Below the pieces are notes generated by a model. The model saw only the letters and a program-made list of their open reading frames with translations. It had not been told where the DNA came from and made no database searches. Both the position numbers and the translations under genes were made by a program. A stretch of DNA of 64,000 nucleotides from Gongronella butleri. Lineage: Eukaryota > Mucoromycota > Mucoromycetes > Mucorales > Cunninghamellaceae. Where the stretch lies: NCBI GenBank assembly GCA_025201375.1, contig JAIWZP010000013.1:545508-609507 (forward strand), read 5' to 3'. Of the stretch, positions 14,059-24,437 are shown piece by piece. The stretch's first letter is position 1. Every line of letters starts with the position of its first letter.

Positions 14059-15072
14059 GCGATTTGGTCGCTGCCCATGTTTTCAAAAGGGCTTACCGAA
14101 AAGATCAATGGGATGAATTTCATAATGTTCTCGGCAGCATAACGACGATGCGATTGGAACAGCAGCACCACAATGATTGGGCACTCGGTCAACACTTTGA
14201 AGCTATACATGCTCTTTGGCAGCACTTTGGCCGGTGTTTCTGTGGTGGTGGACGTCTCGGACGCAGGCGACATGGGCCGTGGCGACGGCGCGAGCAGCGA
14301 CCCAGGACCGGGCTAGCATAAAACGAAAAAAAAAAAATGAGAAATTGGATGCTCAATTCGGGGCAAAATGCAAAAAAAAAAGAAGGCTCACCGTCATTGG
14401 ATTGGCAGCAGGCGTGCTTGCCGCGTCAAAATGGTCGTGGACCGTCTGCTCCATATTGTTGAAAATGAGGGTGACGAGGTCGAGGAACGGCTGCACAAGA
14501 TCCTCGAGCGCGTATCGGTAGCTGCGATGCAAATCAATGATCACTTTGAGAATCACCACGGCATTCTCCTCGTTTTCAACGCGAAGCAGCTGCATCAGCG
14601 TTTTGCACAGGTCCGGCGCGTATTCTTTCAGCGGCTCCGTCTGTGGCAGGCGGTAAATGATCTCGAGAATGATGTTGCGTAATTTCTTCAGGTAAAAAAA
14701 AGTGGGAGCGTGAGCGCTTTTGGCGGCCGCTTTTGAACGTCCATTTTCTTTTTTACCTGTTCGGGCGCGTTGCTGACAAAGACAGGCGTGCCATTTTGTA
14801 AAATATCCATAAAAACAGGCAGCAGTGTCGCCAGAAAGCGCGGGTATTCAAGCGTCTGGAACACCTCGACTTGATCGCGCAGCTCATTGGCAATGGTCAC
14901 CTTGAGAGGCACACCTAAAAGAAATAAAAATAAAAAAAAGGGTGGCAAGGTGAGTGTTTTGTCCCTCTTTCCTTCCTTTTCTCCTAGTCTTTCTTTCTCT
15001 ATGCGCCTCGCTCGTGAGCTTACCGAGGTTGGGATCGCCCAGTCGATGTGCATATACTTGCAACGTTGTCAT
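1247..15072 (-). CDS. TRA1: Tra1/TRRAP-family PIKK-like cofactor (SAGA/NuA4 subunit)
   Basis: Exons on the minus strand: 15072-15024, 14914-14757, 14685-14392, 14312-14097, 13982-13133, 13030-11535, 11306-7547, 7363-6332, 6218-4150, 4084-3116, 3029-2721, 2628-2203, 2129-2037, 1951-1430, 1357-1247. They total 12354 nt and 4117 aa, against about 3740-3860 in yeast and human. Residues 1 to about 2600 are helical HEAT-like solenoid. A FAT domain follows (about 2620-3300), then a PIKK-like domain (about 3650-4030) opening with a [17 protein letters not shown] segment, and a FATC tail ending CTWMPWL, close to the TRRAP C-terminus. I see no DFG or HRD-type catalytic motif, which fits a pseudokinase. 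By family, it is the activator-binding scaffold of histone acetyltransferase complexes in the nucleus. Unusual features are Gln/Ala tracts near 6960-7110, 4917-4953 and 3295-3346, and a very acidic Asp/Glu/Lys/Ala insert (about 3350-4000) between FAT and the kinase-like region. It is transcribed divergently from the LEA-2 gene. Confidence 0.95.
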
Positions 15073-15517
15073 TGTTCCTCTTCACGAAAAGCCTTGAAAA
15101 AGACGTAAACAAAAAACAAGGCAGATGCGACGATGCTTTCACAAAGAAAAATCGATGCCTAGCAAAAAGAAAAGGTCAGACAGTGCTCTGGCAATCGATA
15201 ACTCAAGGCTCAACCTACGTGAAGTGCAAAAAAAGGGGGACAGGGTGCACAAGAAGCAAGAAGAAGAAAAAAAAAGGTGAAAAAATAGGTGAAAAGCGAA
15301 AAAGAAAAAGGGAAAAAACAAGCGGACAAAAGGACCCACTTCGCTTTTCATTTTTGAAGAGCGCGCCGCCCCGTCCAAAAAAGGTCCGCTCGCCCGCCCA
15401 AAAAGAAAAAGAGCCAACACGAGTGACTGCTTTCTGCGCCGCATCGCGTATTATAATGCATTTGCCCCGAGAAATGGCTCATTGATCCCTCTTTCTTTTT
15501 TCTACATTTGCTTTTTC
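15073..15517. promoter_or_regulatory. Shared promoter between TRA1 and the LEA-2 gene
   Basis: This 445 bp spacer separates two divergent start codons. It is purine-rich on the plus strand (repeated GAAAAAG-like runs at 15150-15420), with a TATAATGC-like box near 15451 that suits the rightward gene. No coding signal is visible. The bidirectional role is inferred from orientation only. Confidence 0.5.
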
Positions 15518-16513
15518 ATGCGTCCAAACTTTCTCTTGCCCTACTGGGACGACCCAAAGGACACTCTTGCCTATGATTGGCCGCCACCACACGTTGAAAA
15601 GAAGCCAAAAGGTAATTTCATGCCAACAAGCGCGCACAAACCTTGACGCCGCAGCTTGGCTGATTTTCCTTGTTGCTACGTATCACAGGCTGCTGGCAAC
15701 GTGCATGCTGCCCATGCTGCCCTTGTCTGCCCAAATCGCTGCGCTGGTCCTGCTGCACTTGTTTCAGCCTCCTTTTGCTGCTTCTCACCGTGGTCGGGGT
15801 CATGGCACTCCTGTTCAAGATCCCGACCGTGCATTTTAATGGGGTGGTCGATGATCCAACAGGCTATCCTCGCTTCGTCTTTAATGAAACACAGGGTCCA
15901 TTGGCCTTTGACCTGCATCTGGCCCTGCGCATCGCCATTGACAATCAAAATTGGCAATCCGTCTTTTTGGAGGGCCTCGACGCCTTGGTAAATTGATAAA
16001 GCACGAAGAAAAAAAAGGGGGGGGACACACGCCGGGTGGGCGTTCCACGCGACAAAAAGGCCATTTTTCGGCTTTTGGGCCGCCTTTTTTTTTTATCATT
16101 GTTTTTTTTTTCTCTTTGAAATAGGTCTATCATCCATTGTCGCCGCAGCCCATTGGAAATGGCAAGGTGTCGCGTCTCCACATCGGGTCGTACACCACGA
16201 CAAAATTCGATTTTCCTTTTCAAATCCATTATGATCCGCATACGGATACCCGCGGAATCCTCAACGACATCATTGACAGGTGTGGGTTCACGGGGTACGC
16301 ACCCCAGCCCATCACCGTGGTCGCTCACCTCAAACCCACCATCAAAATCCTCAACACAGCCCTTTCCATCACCATCCAGCGCAATATCCAATTCCCTTGC
16401 CCCTTGCAGGTACAAACACAAAAAGAGAGAAACACAACCAGTGGTCTTACTTGTCCCCAAAGGACGGATTTTTTAATGAGTAGGCCGGTGTCTCAAATTG
16501 TCCTTCTTCTTGA
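15518..16513 (+). CDS. Single-pass membrane protein with LEA-2-type domain
   Basis: Exons 15518-15611, 15689-15987, 16125-16409 and 16484-16513 give 235 aa. The short cytosolic-type N-terminus carries a Cys cluster (CWQRACCPCCPCLPK, about residues 32-46). This is followed directly by one hydrophobic segment (about residues 55-75) and then a beta-rich C-terminal region. That region (IGSYTTTKFDFPFQIHYDP, then VAHLKPTIKILNTALSI) resembles the late-embryogenesis-abundant LEA-2 domain found in fungal membrane-anchored proteins. The Cys cluster next to the membrane segment is a plausible S-acylation site (inference). The last exon is tiny (9 codons) and is the weakest part of the model. Reading through 16409 without splicing gives a longer tail ending at 16607. 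Substrate and function are unknown. Confidence 0.7.
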
Positions 16514-16935
16514 CTCGGTGACAATACCAATTCCAAATAAAAAAAAAAAAAAAACTTGCTTTTTTATATTTAGAATTATGCTTGGGGAGACGGTGGGCAA
16601 GAGATAGAGAAAAAAGAAAATCATTGATAACGGTGGGCGTCTTGAAACGAAAACAAAACGACTTGAAAAACAAAAAAATCGGGGTATGCCCCCACCCCCC
16701 CCCCTTTTTTTCCATGTGCTGTAATTGCCCTACCATTCATGCAAACAGGAAAAAAAATGGAGACAAAAAAGCATCCTGATTGGACCTCATCGTGGGAATC
16801 GGGGCCAAAAGCGCAAATCTTTTAAATGTTTTGGGAGGCTTTCCGTACTTTTTTTTTTCTTTTTCTTTCTCTCTCCTCCTCTTTTTTTTTCCTCCCCACT
16901 CTTTTTTTTTTCTTTTTTTTGCTTTGTGTGCCTTG
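16514..16935 (+). promoter_or_regulatory. Spacer and CT-rich leader upstream of serine dehydratase
   Basis: This holds A-rich sequence to about 16680, a C-run (16692-16704), and then a long pyrimidine tract (about 16849-16920) that ends just before the start codon. Such CT tracts are common upstream of fungal genes. No other gene is seen. Confidence 0.4.
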
Positions 16936-18949
16936 ATGTTTCGTTTGCTAAAGACCTCGTCTCTCAATGGCCGGCCCGTGTACCATCGAGGCATTGTAGC
17001 GTGCTTCCGGTCGTACTCGACGCCCAACGTGGCTGCCCAGCCCGACAAGGCCGATCCCGAGACGGATCATCACGCCGTGGTGTCCACCTTTGATCTGTTC
17101 TCCATTGGCGTCGGCCCATCGTCGTCGCACACCGTCGGCCCCATGCGCGCCGCCAAGTTCTTCATCAATGACCTAAAGGACCACGAATTGCTCGAAAAGG
17201 TCACGACGCTGCGTGTCGGTAAGCTTTATTTTTTTTCCCCTTAAAAGACACACCAATGACCGATCACTGATTTCCTTTTCGGCGTTCTTTAAGACATGTT
17301 TGGCTCATTGGCCCTCACCGGCAAGGGCCACGGCACGGACAATGCTATTCTGATGGGCATTGAGGGCGAGGCAAGTCTATATAAAAAAAACAGGGACCTG
17401 GATTTCCCAAGGGCACGACGGACTGGCTCGATTTGGCCAACTTTTTTTTTTGCTTTTTTCTCCTTTTTTTGGACCTCTCATCTGATCCCCTCTCTTTTTC
17501 TCTCTTTTTTAGACGCCCGATAAGGTGGAGACCTCGACGATCCTCTCACGCGTCCAAGACATCCACACGAACAAATCGATCCGATTGGATGGCACGCACC
17601 GCATCCATTTTGACCCGGAGAAGCACTTGATTTTCAACTTTTTCAAAACGCTGCCCCAGCATCCCAATGGCATGCGCCTGTGCGCCTACGACAAGGATGC
17701 CAACATGGTGGCGACAAACGAGTACTTTAGCATTGGCGGCGGCTTTGTCGTCAACGACGCCACGCAGCTGGACCACGGTGAAAATGTGTATTACAAGCAG
17801 CTCGAGGAGGACAAGCACGCCGTCGTGGCCGAGCGCAAGGACCAGGACATTGCCGTCGTGTCGCTACCATTCCGCAATGCCGAGGAACTCATTGCCGTGT
17901 GCAAGCGCGAAAACATGTCCATTGCCCAGGTCGTGTACGAGAACGAGCTCAAATGGCATACCCCGTTGGAAATCAAGGAAAAGCTGCTGCGCATCTGGAA
18001 TACCATGGATGAATCCATCCGCAATGGCGTCATGGCCACCGAAGGTAACATTGGGATGAAACAGGAAATAACAGTGGACCAAAGGATGCTCATTTTCCTT
18101 TTTTTTTTTTTTTTTTATCAAGAACGCCTGCCCGGCGGACTGAATGTGCGCCGCCGTGCGCCTGGCTTGTACCAAAAGCTGCTAAAGGGTCTGTACGGCC
18201 CTGTGGCAACGACCAGCGGGTACCGCGACTCGCAATTGGCGCTGCCCACGTCGGAGCTTGCAGGTGGCGCGGCGCCCTTGTCGGACGCGCCCGCCAGAGA
18301 GTCGTCGTCGCTCGCAACGACCGTCTTGCCCAAGCGCCAGCGCAAAAAGTTCATGTTGCCTGCGCTCGACTACTTGTCCGTGTACGCCATCGCCGTCAAT
18401 GAGGAAAATGCCGCGGGCAACCGCATTGTCACCGCGCCCACCAATGGCGCCGCTGGCACCATCCCGTCCGTGCTCAAGTACTACATGGAATTCATCTCGG
18501 AGAACCCCGAGCAGGACGTCATGGAGTTCTTGCTCACGACCGCCGCCATTGGCATGCTGTTCAAGCGTGGCGCAAGCATCTCGGCCGCCGAGGTCGGCTG
18601 CCAGGGTGAAGTCGGCGTCGCGTGCAGCATGGCCGCCGCGGGCTTCACGGCCGTCATGGGTGGTACCATCGAGCAAGTCGAGAATGCCGCTGAAATCGGC
18701 ATGGAGCACAACCTGGGCCTGACATGCGACCCCGTCAACGGCCTCGTCCAGGTGCCCTGCATCGAGCGCAACGCCCTCGCCGCCGTCAAGGCCGTCGCCG
18801 CCGCTCAATTGGCCCTCAATGGCGAGGGCGAACATCGCGTCTCCCTCGACCAGGTCATCGAAACCATGCGCCAAACAGGCATCGACATGATGTCAAAGTA
18901 CAAGGAGACCAGCCAGGGCGGCCTCGCCGTCAACGTTCCCCTCTGTTAA
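16936..18949 (+). CDS. L-serine dehydratase (L-serine ammonia-lyase), single-chain Fe-S type, mitochondrial
   Basis: Exons 16936-17218, 17294-17370, 17513-18044 and 18123-18949 give 572 aa. It converts L-serine to pyruvate and ammonia using a [4Fe-4S] cluster. The N-terminus ([19 protein letters not shown]...RSYS) looks like a mitochondrial presequence. The SDH-beta domain starts at [19 protein letters not shown] (about residues 53-72). The SDH-alpha domain contains [14 protein letters not shown] and the cluster cysteines in GCQGEVG, TCDPVNG and VPCIERN. The protein ends in ...NVPLC. In the Legionella enzyme the terminal Cys supplies the fourth cluster ligand and blocks the active site, so this tail is probably functional. 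Intron 2 is a GC-AG intron (GCAAGT at 17371). Fused beta and alpha domains are normal for the single-chain class. The exons join in frame and the call is firm. Confidence 0.95.
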
Positions 18950-19439
18950 AGCATAGATTCCCCTATTTTCCCCCTCACCTTGTGTATTTTATTTTTATTT
19001 TATCTTTCATCACGCATCTCATCTATATATAGTAAAATATCAGTTTTACCTAGCTCATCTTCACTTTGCCTGTGACGCGAGATGTTCCTGCATGGCGACA
19101 CCATGAAATAAGCTCACGCGCCGCGTGAAACGGAACTAGAATTCAGACGCGACGTGCGAATAAACAGACATTTTTGAAATTTTATCCTTTTTCAACAGCC
19201 CGGCCACTGTAATGCCAAAAAAAATGGCAAGTGTGACACGGAAAAAGTGCGTTAAATCATCGAAACGAGTTCATCAGAGAAACGAGGTCCAACAGCTATT
19301 TTAGCGGTAAAGCCGACACAGTCAGAATCGAAAATGCCAAGCACCCACGACATTTCCTAAAAGTGCGGCCCAATGTGAAATGACAAGCGTGATGCGTCGA
19401 TGGGACTTGGTTTAAACCTGTCAGAACCCTCGGAGGGCG
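18950..19439. other. 3' flank and unassigned spacer
   Basis: AT-rich stretch directly after the serine dehydratase stop (TATTTTATTTTTATTTTATC near 18985 and TATATATAG near 19024), likely 3' UTR and polyadenylation region. From about 19075 to 19440 the sequence resembles the flanks of other family A copies, but no gene is seen. Confidence 0.35.
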
Positions 19440-20130
19440 TGGAACACGCAAATCATCATTTTGCCGCGGCGAGCCCCCGGAACAAAAAATGAAAAATCAG
19501 GTCGCCAGAATGCCACCAAACTTGTACACATGGTAAAGCGCACCGAGAAACCGCCGAAAAGACCAAAAGCGACGGACACCCAACTGCTGGTTCGCGAGCA
19601 ATTTGAGATTTTGCGTAAAACGTTGCAGGCTCACTGCGGGCACAGAAACACGGCACAGAGCCGCGCCAACGCGTTTACCAGCAAGAGAAGTCCCAGATGC
19701 ATGAAATTGATGAGCAAAAGGAGCACGTACGATCGCCGTAGCTCGACGCATCACGTGTCCAAGTTTGCCCGCAAACGGGCTGCTCGCGTCCATTCTGCTT
19801 GGAACTCGATTTTCAAAGTGATCATCGACAACCACATACGCAATGGATCACGCTCTTTCTTGTGAGCCGCATTTCAAGGATCTGCGGCCAGTTTTCGTCA
19901 AGTTTACCTTGTGGCGAAAATACGACGCGAAATGCATTTTACGCAAAGACCAGTCAATGGAACTCAATGTTTTATGGCATTGTCATCGGTTAATGGATGC
20001 ATTCTATCATGTGGGTGAATGGTGCGGCGATCCGAGGACCCAATTTTTATCGGTTTAAAATTCGTGACCGTACCCCTTGGAAAATCGCTGAAAAATCGTC
20101 CATTTTTAAAATCGACATGGCGCATCATCG
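19440..20130 (+). repeat. Dispersed repeat family A, copy A2
   Basis: Carries the A landmarks in order: CATTTTGCCGCGGCGAGC (19457), ATGCCACCAAACTTGTACACATG (19508 on), CTGCTGGTTCGCGAGCAATT (19583), GTGTCCAAGTTTGCCCGCAA (19758), GTGATCATCGACAACCACAT (19818), TTTTCGTCAAGTTTACCTTG (19893), GCATTTTACGC (19932), GCGATCCGAGGACC (20027) and CCTTGGAAAATCG near 20075. A 134-codon ORF crosses it, but it is not conserved in the other copies, so I treat it as non-coding. Confidence 0.85.
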
Positions 20131-20650
20131 AGTCATTCCAGCTCCATGAAATTTTGGCAGGTGGGTATTTCGACCACTCTCTTTCTAGAACAAAAGTAAA
20201 AACCGGGGCTAATCTGGTCGTTGACGAGAAAATCGACAATGCTCCATAAATTCACAATTTTGTCTTTGGCAAGTCAAGTTGTGATTCGATTACGTTTAAA
20301 ACTTACAAGTGGCAAGAGACGCGCAAGGGCGTCATTTTGTCCCTGCCCGACAATGCCAATGCGTAACATTTGTACACTTGCAACGCTCAATCAAATATTT
20401 CAACTTTGTTTTTGTCGGCAATGGACGAGACAAAAAACGGCGTGCTGCTGTGACCATAAATGCAGAATTCGATTCTCTGTCGGATGAACCCAGTTTCATC
20501 ATCGTACGAGCAGAACTGATCAAAAAACTCCATTTTCTAAAAATTGGCTTTGATCGCTCGCTTCTCGAAAACGGTTCGATTGACCCCCGATTTTTATTAC
20601 AGATTTGCTTATAACAAGTTCCGCCTCCGGGCCCAGCCTAACGTGTGAGA
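20131..20650 (+). repeat. Dispersed repeat family B, copy B1
   Basis: The left part holds a unit (CCATGAAATTTTGGCAGGTGG, TTTCGACCACTCTC, AAAACCGGGGCTAATCTGGTC) related to the degenerate units at 23580-24040. The right part matches copies B2, B3 and B4: a GGCGTGCTGCTGTGAC block (20430), GATGAACCCAGTTTCATC (20482), CTCGAAAACGGTTCGATTGA (20563) and GATTTTTATTACAG followed by AACAAG (20590-20620). It abuts family A copy A2. Confidence 0.7.
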
Positions 20651-20819
20651 GGTGCTAGGCCACTTGTGGCAGGATAGCGCCGCATCCCCATCTACTGTAC
20701 GTTTGAGGCAATTTTCGTGGATCCCGGTGAAAGCGTGAAACTACTTGGCACCACCACGCTTTGACGACATCATTTTCCAAAAAAAATTCTACTGTACCCG
20801 GGGGTGCGAGGTCGTCGGT

Positions 20820-21250
20820 TGAGTGCTCCTTGTGAAGATGAATCCAAAATATCGATGTTTTCCCAAATTCAGCGTTGGGCTCTTGAAATATTTTGTGGAT
20901 CAGGATGAAACTGGTACAGTATCATTCGAAAGAAACAGGCTCGGACGTCATTTCTGGAATGTTTTTTTCGCCGATGCACAACCTTTGTACGCTTGTGAAA
21001 TCCGTTCAAAGATTACGAAAAATTTTAATGTCAATGTTGCCAGCAACGGATTAGACAACATGCGGTGCTTTTAACGTGTCGAAAACACCTCTTGCATCTC
21101 TATCGAATGAGACCAGTTTCGTCGATGGATGGCTAAAGCTCGCAGAGAAAATTCACTTTTGCATCAAAATCTTTGATCGCGATTTGTTCGACAACGGTCT
21201 AATAAACGTGTGATTTTTATTCCAGTTTTACTAACAACAAGGTCCGGAGG
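20820..21250 (+). repeat. Dispersed repeat family B, copy B2
   Basis: Aligns by eye with B3 and B4. Landmarks are AATCCAAAATATCGATGTTTT (20840), GGTGCTTTTAACGTGTCGA (21064), CTCTATCGAATGAGACCAGT (21100), GCAGAGAAAATTCACTTTTG (21146), CGATTTGTTCGACAACGGTC (21179) and GATTTTTATTCCAG followed by TTTTACTAACAACAAGG (21212-21244). The end near 21245 coincides with the ends of B1 and B4. Confidence 0.8.
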
Positions 21251-21339
21251 CCTTGGCCTGGCCTGGCAAGATGTGGGGTCACTTCTTGACGTTGAAAAAT
21301 GCTGGGCCACGATAGCCATATTTTTTTGATTTCCTCTTC

Positions 21340-23110
21340 TCATGAGCAATTATAATAAAACCCGCATGTCGACCGGATCTGAAACCGCAACACTCGCCCA
21401 ACAGCCATTTTTGGAATGGAAAGACGAATGACCCCCAAGGTTTGCATAAAAAGTGAATCGAGACATTCAAGCTCTCATTTCTCGTGATGCCCATTTGCCT
21501 TTTTTTTTTTTTGGCTGCAATGAAACACAATACTCGCCCAACAGCCAACAGCCATTTTTGGGATGCATGATGCGCACACCGACGAGCTATTGAGGGTTTC
21601 TGGACTAAAAAAAAGGACGAGCAACCCACAACACTCTAACAACGGCAGCCACCTTGGAATCCATGACCAATTTTGCCAAAAAAAAAACATGATTCCAAGT
21701 CTCTCTCCTCGCGCCTTTTTTTGTTGTAGGTGCTACTGGCCGTTTTGTGTGTAGCAGCTTCTTTATTAAATTGAGTGAAGACAAAAGAGAGAGAGAGCTC
21801 TTACCTTGGCTCTAAATCATCTTTGGGGGCCCTGAAGCGCTGATGTCGTTGCTGCTGGTGCAAATCGCTGCTGGCCCCATTGATTCATCGAGCAATAGCC
21901 ATCAAAAAGACAGCGAACACCGATTGTTTTCATCGATTTCCGGTGCTTTCATAGTGTGTTGCGTGGTGTCGAGCGCCCATATGCTCGCATGGCCTTGAGA
22001 AAAAAAAAAAAACAGGACAAAGGATGTCAGGCAACAACATGATGCGTGCCCAAGGCTGCAAAAAAAAAGTGATTATCAGTTGTTTTCGTTCATTTTTGGT
22101 GCTTTTGCAGCGTGTTGCACGGTGTCATGCTTGTATGTGCTCGCATGGCCATTAGAGAAATAAAAAAAAGAGGACAAAGCCAGGCAATGGGACGCGCCAA
22201 GACACCCAAAAAAAAAATAGTGAATATCAGCGGCTTTTGTCCTTTTCCAGTGCTTTTTCAGTCTGTTGCGTGGTGTCGTGCTTGCATGTGCTCGCATGCG
22301 CTCATGGCTATGAACGGAAAAAAAGAGTAGCGTAGGAAAAGAACGCGGCTCCAGGGCGGGCTTTAAGCAGGGTGACGAATTCATGCTTTATTGCGCGCGT
22401 CCTTGGGTTTGTACGACGACGTCGACATTTCCCCTTGGTATTGTGCTGTGTCCTACCATTCACACCGAACAATTGGGAGTTGCTGGACTAAAAAAAAGAG
22501 AAGCGACCCCCGAGTTTTGCACAAAAAGTGAATCGATACACTCATGCTCTCATTTCTCGTGATGTCCATCCAATTGCTGCAATGAAACCACAACACTCAC
22601 ACAACAGCCATTTTTGGGATGCATGAATGATGCGCAGCACACGGACCTATCGAGGCCTTTTTTTTCTGCAATGGAACCACAACCCTCGCTCAGCGGCCAT
22701 TTTTGAAATGCATGATTGTGCACACCGACCCATCGAGGGTTTCTGGATAAAAAAAAAAAAAAAATAGGAGCGACTCCGCGCCGAGGTTTCCACAAAAAGT
22801 GAATCGAGCCACTCATGCTCTCGTTTCTCGTGATCTCCACCTGCAATGGAGCCACCACACTCGCCCAACAGGCATTTTTGAGATGCATGATGCGCAGCAC
22901 ACGGATCTATCGAGGGTTTGTGGACTAAAAAAAAGCAGGAGCGAGCCCTGAGGATTGCGGAAAAAGTGAATTGAGACACTCAAGCTCTCATTTCTCGTTC
23001 TCGTGATGTCCATCTGCAATGGAAGCACAACATTCGCCCAATAGCCAATTTTGGAACGCATGATGCTCACACCGAGCTGTCATATCGAGACTTTTTTTTC
23101 TGCAATGGAA
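21340..23110. repeat. Degenerate minisatellite array (about 130-270 bp spacing)
   Basis: Several imperfect copies of one unit recur. The block AAAAAGTGAATCGAGACACT with a following CTCATTTCTCGTGATG occurs near 21449, 22519, 22791 and 22959. The block AACAGCCATTTTTGGGATGC recurs near 21399, 21550, 22606, 22697, 22866 and 23036. A TATCGAGGGTTTCTGGACTAAAAA-like block links them. Spacing is irregular, so units were partly deleted or shuffled. The interruption at 21930-22330 is a different tandem repeat. Confidence 0.8.
21930..22330. repeat. Three tandem units of about 150 bp
   Basis: Each unit contains a GGTGCTTTCATAGTGTGTTGCG-like block (near 21942, 22099 and 22248), then GTGCTCGCATGGCC (near 21982, 22137 and 22286), then an A-run with GAGGACAAAG (the third unit lacks this end). 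Copies are clearly related but diverged. No coding potential is seen. Confidence 0.75.
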
Positions 23111-23579
23111 CCACACACTTCGCCCGAAAGAAAAAAAGCTGCCCGGCATCCATTACCAAGTTCGATCAACCCCAATTTTTTTCACGGACCGATGCGCAAC
23201 AGCTTCCATGCCTTCATTTTTTTCACCAGCCAAACGCTTCATTTTTTTCCATGAAATCCGGGATTGCTCGTCAACTAAGAACATTTTTCTTTTTTTTAAA
23301 CGCTCCATGGGCATCCGACGTAAAAATACACCTCCAGTGAAAATATTAGCCAAATCCTATTAGTACAACAATCTAATCTCGGTAATTTTCTTGCCGATTT
23401 TACTATTTAAGAAGAGAAGGTCGATGCATCTAATGACATGACTCTCAGATCACCAGCGTGTAGGTTGCCAAACGGATTGGTCTGTTCTGGTTGGGCTTGG
23501 ACCTCTCAAAGCAGGGGACCCTCCAAATGTATTTTGACCTGACCCACTTTTTTTTTTTTTCTAAATCTGAAAAAAAAAA

Positions 23580-24437
23580 TTTCATCACCAAGGAGTCATC
23601 GCAGCGCCACGAAACTTTTACATGTAGTGGATGTTGCCCCTCTCTTCGCAGAATAAAATAAAAACATAAAGGTCAATCATGGGATTTGTCGGGAAGCAAG
23701 ACATTGCTGAAAATTTGGCTGTAGCGCGTTTTTGTAAAAATCATTTCGCTGTAAAATCATGATTCGATCATCGCCAAACTTTGCCACTGGGCTATTTCAA
23801 CGTCTCTCTTTGAAGAAAAAATTAAAAACCACAAGTTGATCAGACCGTTTTCGAGATATGCTCCGTTTTCAGGAATTGTCACAATTTCAATATGAATTAA
23901 CACAACTCCTGATTCGATTGCCTCCAATCATTGCCTGTTGGCCATTTCGCCGCGCCTTGTTTCAACAAGACGCTAAAAACCAGGGGTTGACTGGATCGTT
24001 GCGCATATGAATTTGAAATCTCGACATTTTCACACACACAGAATTAAACACCACTCAAATCACGGATGTGTCGCTCAAAATATTCACATTAGATTACATG
24101 GACGCGTCTCTTTCTGACGAGACGTTCAAACCAGGAGTCTATCGAGTCGGTGTGCAAACGAATCCAAAATCTCGATATTTTTACAAATTCAGAACGGGTT
24201 CCCAAAATATTTGGTGGATCGCCGTGAAAATGGCACGGATCGAAAGAGACGCACTTGGTTGTCATTTCCTGATTATTTGCGCGCCCGATGGATGAACTTT
24301 GCACGTTTGTAAAAGTCGATCAAACACTGGGTCAATTTTCAAACTCATGTTTCTCGACAACTGAAAAAACAACTACTGTAATGGTGCTTTTGACGTGCCA
24401 AAGGCATCTGTTGAATCTCTATCGAATGAGACCAGTT
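23580..24437 (+). repeat. Dispersed repeat family B, copy B3 (with upstream sub-units)
   Basis: The region 23580-24040 holds three or four degenerate units of about 110-120 bp (CGCCACGAAACTTTTACAT, then CTCTCTTCG..GAA, then TAAAAACC and a TTGATC..GATCGTT block). The B body follows: AATCCAAAATCTCGATATTTTT (24162), GTTTCTCGACAACTG (24349), GGTGCTTTTGACGTGCC (24382), CTCTATCGAATGAGACC (24417). The repeat continues to about 24480 and overlaps the last exon of the zinc-finger gene on the opposite strand. Confidence 0.75.

Noticed and set aside
19461..19865. 134-codon frame with basic composition in repeat A2
   Set aside because: The matching frame is broken or shifted in copies A1, A3 and A5, so it is not under coding constraint.
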